Source: Burkholderiales bacterium
Lineage (GTDB): Bacteria; Pseudomonadota; Gammaproteobacteria; Burkholderiales; SG8-41
Assembly: GCA_036262035.1 (NCBI GenBank)
Contig: DATAJS010000031.1
Span: 124,001 to 188,000 of the forward strand
Direction: 5' to 3'
DNA: 64,000 nucleotides
A program made the position numbers and the translations under genes. This document shows, in pieces, positions 34,942 through 44,462 of the stretch (the first letter of the stretch is position 1; every line of letters starts with the position of its first letter). A model generated the notes under the pieces. It ran no database searches. It was given only the letters and a program-made list of their open reading frames with translations, and was not told where the DNA came from.

Positions 34942-35658
34942 CTACCGCCGTTCGCTCACCGGCGGCGACTTCGCCCCTTTCTCGAAAACCACGACCGAAT
35001 CGTAGAAATGTACGCCGAGCGTGGTCGAGCAGAATTCCGACACCTCGACGGGTCGAGCCGCCTCCTGCGGGACCCGATATTGCCGATACCCGCCGGGCGA
35101 GCGGTACCACTCGTACAGCGCGTCGATCCTGTCCTTGGCGTATTCGATGAACGTGCCCTCCGGCCGATCCTGAAAGTCCGGCGAGTAGCTCGTGTGGGTG
35201 TCTTCGACGACGTACAGGTGTCGTGTGATCGGATACAGCGCTTCGAACGTCGTCACCTGCTGTGACATCGTATGGCCGCCGTCATCGAGGACGACGTCCA
35301 CTGCACCGAGCTCATCGCGCACGCGGCGCAGGAAACCGGCGTCGGCCTGGTCGCCGATGAAGATGCGGCGGTCGCCGCGCGCGAGCCGTGCGGCGTCCGG
35401 ATTGACGTCCATGCCGCAGATCACGGCGGACGGGCCGAGATACTCTTCCCACATCGCGAGCGAGCCGCCTTCTCCGACGCCGATCTCGAGCATGGTGACC
35501 GGCTGCCCGCGAAAGCGCTCGAGGAAGCGCTCGTAAATCTCGAAATAGTGCCGCCACTTATGGATGCCGTGCGCGCGCATGAAAATCTCGCGCAGGCCCG
35601 GCTGCGATTCGGTGCGTTTCGACCTGAGCTCGCCGACCAGCTTCGCGAGCAGGCTCAT
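34942..35658 (-). CDS. Class I SAM methyltransferase, cephalosporin-hydroxylase-like
   Basis: Protein of 238 residues resembling the CmcI/cephalosporin hydroxylase methyltransferase family and many polysaccharide-linked methyltransferases. VTMLEIGVGEGGSLAMWEEYLGP is the SAM-binding strand-loop, CGMDVNPDA the acidic loop and DVVLDDGGHTM the metal-like Asp/Gly/His loop. Start ATG at 35658. A further methyltransferase gene lies divergent at 35832. Substrate unknown. Confidence 0.83.
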   Translation of the reverse strand: MSLLAKLVGELRSKRTESQPGLREIFMRAHGIHKWRHYFEIYERFLERFRGQPVTMLEIGVGEGGSLAMWEEYLGPSAVICGMDVNPDAARLARGDRRIFIGDQADAGFLRRVRDELGAVDVVLDDGGHTMSQQVTTFEALYPITRHLYVVEDTHTSYSPDFQDRPEGTFIEYAKDRIDALYEWYRSPGGYRQYRVPQEAARPVEVSEFCSTTLGVHFYDSVVVFEKGAKSPPVSERR

Positions 35659-35760
35659 CCGAAAAGGCCGAGCGCGCGATGCGTATGTCTGCGCTTGCGG
35701 CGTCTATGCGATGATTTCACGGGTGCGGTCTTGGGGCCTGCGGCACGGAACGGTATGGAA

Positions 35761-35782
35761 AAAAACAGGATTTTCGATTGTA
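35761..35782. promoter_or_regulatory. Second copy of the 22-bp motif between divergent methyltransferase genes
   Basis: AAAAACAGGATTTTCGATTG in the 173-base gap between the genes starting at 35658 (minus) and 35832 (plus). On the minus strand it begins TACAAT, a good -10 spaced about 100 bases from the 35658 start. The two copies may mark a shared promoter or binding site. Confidence 0.35.
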
Positions 35783-35831
35783 GAACACGCGCGCTGCGAA
35801 TCGATGCGGGGCGCGGCGCCGCGGCTCGCGC

Positions 35832-36908
35832 ATGCTGATCGCGCTGCTGAAAGGGCTGTGGCGCTCGCGATCGCCGCACAAAGTGCTCGAGTCGGCGGTG
35901 CGCGCGCTCGACGACGGTCAGTCTCGACGCGCGGCCGACCTGCTCGCCGAGGCCGTCCGGAAAGCGCCGCGACATGCCGAGTGCCATTTCTACGCCGGCC
36001 TCGCGCAATTTCGCCTCGGCGCGCACGCGGAGGCGCTGCGTTACTTCGAGCGTGCGATCGTGCTCGATCCGGATCGTGCGCTCTTCAGATATCAGGCCGC
36101 CGCAATGCAGCTCGCGCTCGGCGAGGCCGCGGCCGCGCGGGCGCTGTGCGAACAGGCGCTAGCGCTCGATCCGCTGCACAAGGAGACGCACTACCTGCTC
36201 GCCTCGATCGATCTGCCCGGCCCGCCGTACACCGCGCTGCTGGGCGAGATCCACCGGGCGCTGGCGCCGCACACCTACGTCGAGATCGGCATCGCGAGCG
36301 GACGATCCCTCGAGCGGGTGCTGCCGGCGACGCGCGTGGTCGGCATCGATCCGGCGCCGCGGATCGCGCGGCCTCTGCCGCCGAGCGCGCAGGTGTTCGC
36401 GATGCCGAGCGACGAGTATTTCGCAACGCGCGACGTGCAGAGCGACGTCGGCGGTCCTGTCGAGCTCGCCTTCATCGACGGCGCGCACGTGTTCGAGCAG
36501 GCGTTGCGCGACTTCATCAACATCGAGCGCAATTCGACGCGCGACTCGACGATCCTGCTGCACGATTGCTATCCGCTCACCCGCGAGACGGCGGAGCGCG
36601 AGCAACGCACCGTGTTCTGGAGCGGCGACGTGTGGCGGCTGGTGCTGATCCTCAAGAAATACCGGCCGGAGCTGACGATCTCGACGGTAGCCGCCGCTCC
36701 CACCGGCCTGTGCGTCGTGCGCGGGCTGGATCCCGCGTCGCGCGTGCTCGCGGAACAGCACGACGCGATCGTCGAGGAATTCATGGCGATCGATTACGGC
36801 GTGCTCGAGCAGGGCGACAAGGCGGCCCTGCTCAACCTCGTGCCGAACGATGCCGAGCGCCTGCTCGCGCTGGTTGCCGGAGCACCGCGGCGAGCTACTC
36901 CAGCCTGA
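35832..36908 (+). CDS. TPR repeat protein with class I methyltransferase domain
   Basis: Protein of 358 residues. Residues about 15-130 hold three TPR-like helix pairs (AVRALDDGQSRRAADLLAEAV; HFYAGLAQFRLGAHAEALRYFERAIVLDP; ALGEAAAARALCEQALALDP). The rest is a class I methyltransferase (HTYVEIGIASGRSLERVLPATRVVGIDPAP; ELAFIDGAHVFEQALRDF). The TPR part may dock a protein partner or substrate. It is divergent from the 34942-35658 methyltransferase. Its end overlaps the end of the convergent Bug-receptor gene by 14 bases. Substrate unknown. Confidence 0.82.
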   Translation: MLIALLKGLWRSRSPHKVLESAVRALDDGQSRRAADLLAEAVRKAPRHAECHFYAGLAQFRLGAHAEALRYFERAIVLDPDRALFRYQAAAMQLALGEAAAARALCEQALALDPLHKETHYLLASIDLPGPPYTALLGEIHRALAPHTYVEIGIASGRSLERVLPATRVVGIDPAPRIARPLPPSAQVFAMPSDEYFATRDVQSDVGGPVELAFIDGAHVFEQALRDFINIERNSTRDSTILLHDCYPLTRETAEREQRTVFWSGDVWRLVLILKKYRPELTISTVAAAPTGLCVVRGLDPASRVLAEQHDAIVEEFMAIDYGVLEQGDKAALLNLVPNDAERLLALVAGAPRRATPA

Positions 36909-37884
36909 CGCCCGCGGCCTTCACGATCTTCGCCCAGCGCGCGACGTCGTCGCGCACCATGCGCGTGAACGCGGCGCCCGATTCGCCGCTGGGCTCCGCA
37001 CCGAGCGCGAGCAGGCGCTCGCGGACTTCGGGCTGCTGCAGCGCCTTGGCGTATTCGCGCGCGAGGCGGTCGACGATCGGCTGCGGCACGCCCGCGGGCG
37101 CCGAGATGCCGACCCAGACCGAAACTTCCAGGTTGCGCACGCCGGCTTCGTTGAACGTGGGAACGTCCGGCAGCGCGGCCGAGCGCTTCGGCGCGGTCAC
37201 CGCGAGCGGCTTCAGGCGCCCCGCGGCGATCTGCGGCTGCGCCGAGGCGGTGGACGTGAAGAGGCCGTGGATCTGCCGGGACAGCAGATCGTTCATCGCC
37301 GGCGCGGCGCCCTTGTAGGGCACGTGCGTCACGTCGGCGTGCGTGATCTGCTTGAACAGCTCGATCGTGAGATGGGTGTACGTGCCGTTGCCGGTCGAGG
37401 CGACGTTGACCTTGCCCTTGTTGGCGTGGGTGTAGGCGACGAATTCCTTCACGTTCGCCACCGGCACGCCCGGATGCACCACGAGCACGAGCGGCGTGTC
37501 GGTGAGGTGCACGATGTGCACGAAGCTCTTGATCGGGTCGTAGCCCGGCTTGTCGTGCAGCGCCGGGAAAATCGCCATCTGCGCGCCGGTCGACAGCACC
37601 AGCGTGTGACCGTCCGGCGTGGCGCGCGCGCCTTCCTGGGTGGCGATGAGCCCTCCGGAGCCCGGACGGTTGTCGACGACGATGTTGGTGCCCAGCGCCT
37701 GCTGCACCGGCGCCGACACGAGCCGCGCCGTGACGTCCTGCGAGCCGCCGGGCGTGAAAGGCACGAGCAACCGGATCGGTTTCGCCGGATAGTCGCGCTG
37801 CGCCGCGCCCGCCCCGACCGCCGCACACGCGGCTGCCGCGGCGCACAGCACGGCCGCAAACCGGTTGAACAGTTTCTTTTGCAT
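36895..37884 (-). CDS. Bug-family (TctC-like) solute-binding protein
   Basis: Periplasmic receptor of 329 residues with a signal peptide (about 1-28, cut after GAGAA). The pattern YPAKPIRLLVPFTPGGSQDVTARL, VVDNRPGSGGLIATQEGA and HVPYKGAAPAMNDLLSRQIH is diagnostic of the large betaproteobacterial Bug family, which binds small carboxylates for tripartite tricarboxylate transporters or for signalling. No TctA or TctB membrane gene is adjacent, so it is an orphan receptor. AGAGGA precedes both GTG 37887 and ATG 37884; I use the ATG. Confidence 0.93.
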   Translation of the reverse strand: MQKKLFNRFAAVLCAAAAACAAVGAGAAQRDYPAKPIRLLVPFTPGGSQDVTARLVSAPVQQALGTNIVVDNRPGSGGLIATQEGARATPDGHTLVLSTGAQMAIFPALHDKPGYDPIKSFVHIVHLTDTPLVLVVHPGVPVANVKEFVAYTHANKGKVNVASTGNGTYTHLTIELFKQITHADVTHVPYKGAAPAMNDLLSRQIHGLFTSTASAQPQIAAGRLKPLAVTAPKRSAALPDVPTFNEAGVRNLEVSVWVGISAPAGVPQPIVDRLAREYAKALQQPEVRERLLALGAEPSGESGAAFTRMVRDDVARWAKIVKAAGVRLE

Positions 37885-38340
37885 CACGAATCCTCTCCTG
37901 CATCGTCCGCGCCGGCCCCGCGCACCACGCGCATGGCGATCTCGACACTGAAACCCCTCGCCTGCAGGAAACGGACGTGCCGCGCGCGTTCGGCCTGATC
38001 GGCCGGCGCGGTCTTGAACTTGCGCGCCCAGACCGCGCGCGCGGTGTCGAGCTCGCTCGATTTCAGCGCTTCGAGCTGGCCCGCGATGAGTTCGTGCGGG
38101 ACGCCTTTGTCGGTGAGTGCCTGCCGGATGCGCGCGGCGCCGAAGCGCCCGCGCTTCGCGCGCACGAGCTGCTCGGCCGCGCGCGCCTCGGACAGCCAGC
38201 CCCGGGCCGTGAAATCGTCGAGGACGCGGGCGAGCTCGGCCGGATCCTCGACGTGGGGCTTGAGCTTCTGCTCGAGCTCGCGGCGCGTGTGCTCGCGCCG
38301 CGCGAGCAGCCTGAGCGCCCGCGCGGCCGGCGTGTCGTCG

Positions 38341-39381
<1,041 letters not shown>

Positions 39382-39408
39382 GGGAAATCCTCGAGTTGGT
39401 CCGTGAAA

Positions 39409-39414
39409 ATTATC
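39409..39414 (-). promoter_or_regulatory. -10 box of recA promoter
   Basis: GATAAT on the minus strand (5 of 6 to TATAAT), about 28 bases upstream of the recA ATG. The region where the -35 should lie overlaps the LexA box, so LexA would block polymerase. Confidence 0.55.
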
Positions 39415-39432
39415 GCACAAATCCGGTATGAC

Positions 39433-39452
39433 TACTGGATATATTTCCAGTA
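39433..39452. promoter_or_regulatory. LexA (SOS) box upstream of recA
   Basis: TACTG-N10-CAGTA with an AT-rich centre (GATATATTTC), the classic proteobacterial SOS operator pattern. The CTG and CAG ends and the spacing are exact. It sits where LexA would cover the recA -35. Confidence 0.85.
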
Positions 39453-39568
39453 ACGCCCGAAAGCCGCCGCGGCTGACGCCTAGACTGCCGGGCGTAATCG
39501 CCGTCGCATGCAGCCACTCTATCGGGCGTGTGGCTCATGGCGTGAGCCTGCGGATCTCGGATGCGCTT

Positions 39569-40093
39569 TCAGGCCGCGGGATCGACGTGCGTGAGGTTCG
39601 CCGGCAGCGCCTCGACGATCGCGAGCACGCCTTCGAGCGCGTTGATCACCGCCTGCCGGCGCACCGCCTCGCGATCGCCCGGGAGGTGCTTGACCTCGGT
39701 GTACACGGTGCCGTTCTTCAGTCCCCACGCGAAGCACACCGTCCCGACCGGCTTCTGCGGCGTGCCGCCGCCCGGCCCTGCGGTGCCGCTCACGGCGACC
39801 GCGACCTGGGCATGGCTCTCGCGCAGCGCGCCTTCGGCCATCTCGCGCACGCAGCGTTCGGACACCGCGCCCTGCCGCTCGAGCGTCAGCACCGAGACGC
39901 CGAGCATCTCGCGCTTCGAGATATAGGTGTAGGTGACGAAGCCCCGCTCGAACCACTCGGAGCTGCCGGGCACCATGGTCACCGCTTCGGCGACCCAGCC
40001 GCCGGTGCACGATTCGGCCGTGACGAGCATCAGGCCGCGCGCTTTCAGCGCCTGGCCGACGCGCTCGGCGAGCTCGTAGAGCTGCTCGGCCAT
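39569..40093 (-). CDS. pncC: Nicotinamide-nucleotide amidase (CinA C-terminal domain)
   Basis: Cytoplasmic enzyme of 174 residues that deamidates nicotinamide mononucleotide in NAD recycling. The stretch MLVTAESCTGGWVAEAVTMVPGSSEWFERGFVTYT and AVSGTAGPGGGTPQKPVGTVCFAW are the CinA/PncC signature. It lacks the N-terminal MoaB-like domain, as in the stand-alone form. It is the last gene before recA, 2 bases after pgpA. Confidence 0.95.
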   Translation of the reverse strand: MAEQLYELAERVGQALKARGLMLVTAESCTGGWVAEAVTMVPGSSEWFERGFVTYTYISKREMLGVSVLTLERQGAVSERCVREMAEGALRESHAQVAVAVSGTAGPGGGTPQKPVGTVCFAWGLKNGTVYTEVKHLPGDREAVRRQAVINALEGVLAIVEALPANLTHVDPAA

Positions 40094-40094
40094 C

Positions 40095-40559
40095 TCAGCT
40101 CACCACCGCGCGCGCGAGCGCCAGCACAAGCAGCGTGTAGCCCGCCGCCATGAGGTCGTCGATCATCACGCCCAGGCCTCCTTTGAAGGTGCGCTCATAG
40201 TAGCGAATCGGCGGCGGCTTCGTGATGTCGAAAAGCCGGAACAGCACGAACGCCGCGGCCTGCCAGTAACTGTAAACCGGCGTGAAGAACAGTACAAGAA
40301 GGAACGCCACGGTCTCGTCCCACACCATCGAGCCGTGATCGGGCGCTCCCAGGTTGCGGCCGGTGACTTCGCACGCCCACACGCCGAGCGCGAACAGCAC
40401 CGCGACCGCGCCGAGATAGACCGCCGGCTCGTCGATGAAGCGCGGACCGGCGAGCCAGAAGATGGGCAGCGCGACGAGGGTGCCGAACGTACCCGGCGCG
40501 AAGGGGATGAGGCCGACGCCGGCGCTGGTCGCAATGAAATGCGCGGGATGGCGCAGCAC
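40095..40559 (-). CDS. pgpA: Phosphatidylglycerophosphatase A
   Basis: Inner-membrane phosphatase of 154 residues making phosphatidylglycerol. It has four hydrophobic segments and the family motifs PFAPGTFGTLVALP, DHGSMVWDETVAF and FRLFDITKPPPIRYYE. Start is GTG at 40559, about 30 bases downstream of the thiL stop. The thiL-pgpA-pncC order is common in proteobacteria. Confidence 0.94.
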   Translation of the reverse strand: MLRHPAHFIATSAGVGLIPFAPGTFGTLVALPIFWLAGPRFIDEPAVYLGAVAVLFALGVWACEVTGRNLGAPDHGSMVWDETVAFLLVLFFTPVYSYWQAAAFVLFRLFDITKPPPIRYYERTFKGGLGVMIDDLMAAGYTLLVLALARAVVS

Positions 40560-40587
40560 GAAGCGCAGGCTCGGCGCGGACGCCGCG

Positions 40588-41559
40588 TCAGCGGAAATGG
40601 TCGAACCCCCGCGCGGGCACGCTCATGGGCTTGCCGACCGAGTCGCGTACCAGCACGAGCGGCGCACGGCCCGTCTTGCGGACGATGCGGCCGACCATCG
40701 TGACGTGGACGCGCGCGCGGGCCGCCGCCGCGGTCACGGCCGCGCGCTGCCTCGGCGAGGCGGTGAAGCAGAGCTCGTAGTCGTCGCCGCCGGCCAGCAG
40801 CGCCCGCGCGCCGCGGTCGGTCTGCGCGTACGCGCGCACGAGCGGCAGGGCCGGCACCGCTTCCCACTCGATCTCGGCGGCGACGATCGAACGCTCGCAG
40901 ATGTGCCCGAGGTCCGCGACGAGACCGTCGGAAATGTCGATCGCGCTGTGCGCGGTGCCGCGCAGCGCCGTACCGAGCGCGACGCGCGGCGTGGGCTCGT
41001 GCAGGCGCGCTTCGAGCGCCTTGCGGTCGGCGGGCGAGACCTTGCGTGCGTTCCTGCCTTTGAGGACGTCGAGCGCCATCGCGGCTTCGCCGAGATAGCC
41101 GGAGACCCAGACGTCGTCGCCGACTTTCGCGCCGTCGCGCCGCAGCGCCTTGCCTCGCGGCACTTCGCCCATGATCTGCACCGCGATGTTGAGCGGGCCC
41201 CTGGTGGTGTCGCCGCCGACGAGCGAGACCGAGTGGCGTTTCGCGAGCGCCATGAACCCGCGCGAGAAACCGGCGAGCCACTTCTCGTCCGCCCTGGGCA
41301 GCGCGAGCGCGAGCGTCACCCAGCGCGGCTTCGCGCCCATCGCGGCGAGGTCGGACAGATTCACCGCGAGGGCCTTGTGACCGAGCCGCTGCGGATCGGC
41401 GCCCGCGAAGAAGTGCCGGCCTTCGACGAGCATGTCGGCGGAGACCACGAGCTCGGTGCGCGGCGACAGCCTCAATAGTGCGGCGTCGTCGCCGACGCCC
41501 AGCGTCGCCCCGCGCGCGGGATGGGTGAAATACCGGCGGATGAGCTCGAATTCGGTCAT
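40588..41559 (-). CDS. thiL: Thiamine-monophosphate kinase
   Basis: Phosphorylates thiamine monophosphate to the diphosphate cofactor. 323 residues. GVGDDAALL, VSADMLVEGRHF, LAVNLSDLAAMGAKPRWVTLALALP, VGGDTTRGPLNI and ISDGLVADLGHI are ThiL motifs. The ATG at 41559 lies just beyond a cluster of 15-bp repeats that separates it from the upstream membrane-protein gene, so it may be read from the long upstream transcript or from a new promoter I cannot see. Confidence 0.97.
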   Translation of the reverse strand: MTEFELIRRYFTHPARGATLGVGDDAALLRLSPRTELVVSADMLVEGRHFFAGADPQRLGHKALAVNLSDLAAMGAKPRWVTLALALPRADEKWLAGFSRGFMALAKRHSVSLVGGDTTRGPLNIAVQIMGEVPRGKALRRDGAKVGDDVWVSGYLGEAAMALDVLKGRNARKVSPADRKALEARLHEPTPRVALGTALRGTAHSAIDISDGLVADLGHICERSIVAAEIEWEAVPALPLVRAYAQTDRGARALLAGGDDYELCFTASPRQRAAVTAAAARARVHVTMVGRIVRKTGRAPLVLVRDSVGKPMSVPARGFDHFR

Positions 41560-41570
41560 TCGTCGAAGAG

Positions 41571-41702
41571 GTGACGGATGAAACGGTGACGGATGAAGCA
41601 GTGACGGAACAAGCGGTGACGAGTGAAGCGGTAGGGTGTCACCGGTCTTTCGTCACCGCATCATCCGTCACCGCACTACCCGTCACCGCACCATCCGTCA
41701 CT
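41571..41702. repeat. 15-bp-period inverted repeat cluster (VTD family, copy 3)
   Basis: Four units GTGACGGATGAAACG-like (41571-41632), then a short centre and about four reverse units (41638-41702). It lies between thiL and the small membrane-protein gene, both on the minus strand. The upstream gene reads through the far arm, adding the tail VTDGAVTGSAVTDDAVT. Confidence 0.85.
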
Positions 41703-41974
41703 TTTTGTTCGCCGGCCGGCACCGCCGGCCGCTCCGCCACCAGCCGCCGCAAGTACTTCTGAAGCTTGCGCGCCATGTAGTAATTCAACCCGGCGAAGCC
41801 GATGAAGACGAGCGTGATGAGGGTGACCGTGCCGCCGCTCGCCTGACCGCTGCTGCCGCCGACAGAGCCGACCCAGAGCGCCATCAGCAGGTTGATGCCC
41901 GCGGCGAAATAAAAGAGCAGCACGCGCTTCCGAAGCCGGACGGGATCGAGGTTCGGATTGATCCGGACGGGCAT
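41639..41974 (-). CDS. Small membrane protein with repeat-coded tail
   Basis: Protein of 111 residues, start ATG overlapping the nusB stop (TGATG). Two TM segments are visible (about 18-38, LLFYFAAGINLLMALWVGSVGG; about 46-66, VTLITLVFIGFAGLNYYMA), followed by a basic segment (RKLQKYLRRL). The last about 20 residues (VTDGAVTGSAVTDDAVT) come from the 15-bp repeat and are not expected of the native protein. The family is not recognised. The nusB overlap supports expression. Confidence 0.75.
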   Translation of the reverse strand: MPVRINPNLDPVRLRKRVLLFYFAAGINLLMALWVGSVGGSSGQASGGTVTLITLVFIGFAGLNYYMARKLQKYLRRLVAERPAVPAGEQKVTDGAVTGSAVTDDAVTKDR

Positions 41975-42465
41975 CAGGCGCCTCTCCTCGCAGTGCCGCG
42001 GTCGGCGGTCACCTCGATCTCGCGAAAGCGCGCCGCGAGCTTGTCGAGCACGCCGTTCACGTACTTGTGGCCGTCGGTGCCGCCGTACGCCTTGGCGAGC
42101 TCGATGCCTTCGTTGATCACCACGCGATACGGCACTTCGAGCTCGTTCATGAGCTCGTAGCCCGAGATGAGCAGGACGCCGCGCTCGATCGGCGAGAGCT
42201 CGCTCGTCGCGCGGTCGAGAAACGGCGTCATCGCCGCGTCGAGCTCGCCCGCGCGCTCGATCGCGCCGTTGAGCAGCGTGCGGAAGTACGGCACGTCGGC
42301 CTTGCCGAATTCCTCGGTCTCCGCGAGCTCGGTCGCGATCAATACCGTGTCCTTGCCCGTGAGCTGCCACTGGTACAGCCCCTGCAGCGCGAGCTCGCGC
42401 GAGCGGCGGCGCGGACTTTTCTTCGGCGGATTGTCGCGCCGTTTCTGTTTACCGTTGTCTTGCAC
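41974..42465 (-). CDS. nusB: Transcription antitermination factor NusB
   Basis: All-helical RNA-binding protein of 163 residues that with NusE binds boxA on rRNA transcripts. RRSRELALQGLYQWQLTG at the start and SPIERGVLLISGYELMNELEVPYRVVINEGIELAKAYGGTDGHKYVNGVLDKLA are NusB signatures. It follows ribH by 3 bases. The usual ribH-nusB-thiL order is kept with one membrane-protein gene inserted. Confidence 0.97.
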   Translation of the reverse strand: MQDNGKQKRRDNPPKKSPRRRSRELALQGLYQWQLTGKDTVLIATELAETEEFGKADVPYFRTLLNGAIERAGELDAAMTPFLDRATSELSPIERGVLLISGYELMNELEVPYRVVINEGIELAKAYGGTDGHKYVNGVLDKLAARFREIEVTADRGTARRGA

Positions 42466-42468
42466 TTC

Positions 42469-42939
42469 TCAGTCAAACCGTTTCAGCAGATTCGCCATCT
42501 CGATCGCGGCCAGCGCGCAGTCCGCGCCTTTTTCGGTCATGCGCGCGAGCGCCTGGTCGTCGTTCTCGGTGGTGAGGATTCCGTTTGCAATCGGCACGCC
42601 GGTCTCGAGCTGCACCGACGAGATGCCGCTCGCCATTTCGTTGGACACGATCTCGAAGTGATACGTCTCGCCGCGGATCACCGCGCCCAGCGCGATCAGC
42701 GCGTCGTATTTGCCGGTCTGAGCCATCTTCTGCAGCACGAGCGGAGATTCGAGCGCGCCGGGCACGGTCGCGATGATCATGTTCGACCGCGACACGCCGT
42801 GCTTCGCCAGCGCCGCGGTGCAGCTCGAGAGCAGCCCCTCCCCGACGTCGGGGTTGAAGCGGCTCATGACGATGCCGACGCGTAAGCCGGTGCCGTCGTG
42901 GTTCGGCTCGATCTCTTCGATGTCGTCGTAACGGGCCAT
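42469..42939 (-). CDS. ribH: 6,7-dimethyl-8-ribityllumazine synthase
   Basis: Penultimate step of riboflavin synthesis, forming a large capsid-like assembly in many bacteria. 156 residues. [52 protein letters not shown] and [15 protein letters not shown] match the family; the His in GETYHFE is catalytic. Start ATG 3 bases after the ribBA stop. Confidence 0.97.
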   Translation of the reverse strand: MARYDDIEEIEPNHDGTGLRVGIVMSRFNPDVGEGLLSSCTAALAKHGVSRSNMIIATVPGALESPLVLQKMAQTGKYDALIALGAVIRGETYHFEIVSNEMASGISSVQLETGVPIANGILTTENDDQALARMTEKGADCALAAIEMANLLKRFD

Positions 42940-42942
42940 GTT

Positions 42943-44055
42943 CTATTCGGAAGGTTGCAGGTAGCCGACGACCTCGAGGTCGAATCCGGCCATGCTCGGC
43001 ATGCGCCGCGGCAGCGCGAGCAGCCGCATCCTCTTGACCTTCAGGTCGCGCAGGATCTGCGCGCCGATGCCGTAGTTGCGCAGCGCGATCTTGGCCGGCG
43101 GCGCGTCGCTGCGCGGCCGCGCGCGCTCGAGGAGCTCGGCGCCGCTTTCCTCGCGGTGCAGGAGCACGATCACGCCGCAATCGGCGGCCGCGATCGTCTT
43201 CAGCGCGTCGTGGAAGTTCCACGAATGGCTGGTGCCGCCCGCGTCGAGCAGGTCGATCAGCGACACCGGCTCGTGCACGCGCACGAGCACTTCCTTCTGC
43301 GGCGCGATCTCGCCCCTGACGAGCGCGAGATGGGTCTCGGAGCCGATGCGGTCGGTGTACGCGACCAGCCGGAACGCGCCGTGCACGGTGTCGATGTCGC
43401 GCTCGGCGGCGCGTTTGATCAGGGATTCGGTGCGGCTGCGATACTGGATGAGATCGGTGATCGTGCCGATCTTGAGGCCGTGCGTCGCGGCAAAGCCCAC
43501 GAGATCGGGCAGGCGCGCCATCTCGCCGTCGTCTTTCAGGATCTCGCAGATGACCGCCGCGGGCGTCAGGCCCGCGAGGCGCGCGAGGTCGCACCCCGCC
43601 TCGGTATGCCCCGCCCGCACGAGCACGCCGCCGTCCTGCGCGGTCAGCGGGAAGATATGGCCGGGCTGCACGATGTCGGTCGGGCTCGCGTCGGCGCGTA
43701 TCGCGGCCTGTATCGTCCGCGCGCGATCCGCGGCGGAGATACCCGTCGTGACGCCTTCTGCGGCTTCGATCGATACGGTGAAGTTCGTGCCCAGCGGCGA
43801 GCGGTTGTTCGACACCATGGGCGCGAGGTTGAGCTGCCGGCAACGGTCCTCGGTGAGGGTGAGGCAGATCAGGCCGCGGCCGTAGCGCGCCATGAAGTTG
43901 ACCGTCTCGGGCGTGGCGAACTCGGCGGCGATGACGAGGTCGCCCTCGTTCTCGCGGTCCTCCTCGTCGACGAGCACGACCATGCGGCCGCACTTGAGCT
44001 CCGCGACGATCTCGTCGACGGAGCTGATGGCGGATTCAACGCGTGCGGTGTTCAC
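42943..44055 (-). CDS. ribBA: 3,4-dihydroxy-2-butanone 4-phosphate synthase with degenerate GTP cyclohydrolase II domain
   Basis: 370 residues. Residues 1-about 200 are RibB, with metal and substrate motifs (VVLVDEEDRENEGDL, RYGRGLICL, HIFPLTAQDGGVLVRAGHTEAG). The C-terminal half has the GCH II fold (KEVLVRVHE, ALRNYGIGAQILRDLKVKRMRLLALP). The three zinc cysteines of the usual CLTGDVFGSxxCDC stretch are replaced by PVSLIDLLDAGGTSHSW, so cyclohydrolase II activity is unlikely. This is the RibBX form; a separate functional RibA must exist elsewhere. The upstream gap shows no FMN riboswitch. Confidence 0.93.
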   Translation of the reverse strand: MNTARVESAISSVDEIVAELKCGRMVVLVDEEDRENEGDLVIAAEFATPETVNFMARYGRGLICLTLTEDRCRQLNLAPMVSNNRSPLGTNFTVSIEAAEGVTTGISAADRARTIQAAIRADASPTDIVQPGHIFPLTAQDGGVLVRAGHTEAGCDLARLAGLTPAAVICEILKDDGEMARLPDLVGFAATHGLKIGTITDLIQYRSRTESLIKRAAERDIDTVHGAFRLVAYTDRIGSETHLALVRGEIAPQKEVLVRVHEPVSLIDLLDAGGTSHSWNFHDALKTIAAADCGVIVLLHREESGAELLERARPRSDAPPAKIALRNYGIGAQILRDLKVKRMRLLALPRRMPSMAGFDLEVVGYLQPSE

Positions 44056-44169
44056 GATGGATGGAAAGGAGGACGGGGATAGACGCGCCTCCCGGCTCGG
44101 TGCGGAAGGCTCGTGAAGAAAGGCGGGATTATAGCCGCCGGGCGGGCTCGCCGACCGGCGGTGCGAGCT

Positions 44170-44400
44170 TCAGTACCAGTTGAACCGCGATTCCGGCCGC
44201 TGGAAGAGCGTGCCCGCTTCGCCGGGCTCTGCTTCGCCGGTGAAGCCGTGCGCCCGCGCATCGGCGACGCATTCCCTGAAGCTCGCGAAAGTGCGCACGG
44301 AGGCGTTCGTCGGACCGTCTTCCGGGGTATTGCGCCACTCCCATTCCCACGACACCGCGTTCGCGCTGCGCACCGCTTTCGTGATGAACTCCCACGTCAT
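44170..44400 (-). CDS. Small conserved protein of unknown function
   Basis: 76 residues, ATG 44400 after a GGGG ribosome site. It is rich in aromatic and Glu residues (SWEWEWRNTPEDGP) with a C-terminal Phe/Arg segment. No known domain. It lies in the riboflavin operon between ribE and ribBA. Codon use looks like its neighbours. Confidence 0.6.
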   Translation of the reverse strand: MTWEFITKAVRSANAVSWEWEWRNTPEDGPTNASVRTFASFRECVADARAHGFTGEAEPGEAGTLFQRPESRFNWY

Positions 44401-44462
44401 CCCCGTCCCCTGCTTTTCTATTTTTGGTCTGCGGGGATTTTGCCGTGAGGCGTGCGCAGCGT

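Noticed and set aside
41571-41762. Small plus-strand open frame reading VTDETVTDEAVT
   Set aside because: It is only the repeat cluster read in an open frame, with no ribosome site and no conserved domain.
44056-44169. FMN riboswitch upstream of ribBA
   Set aside because: The conserved AGGG...GACCGGCGG core blocks are absent in the gap, and ribD has only a CACGGAGG repeat upstream.
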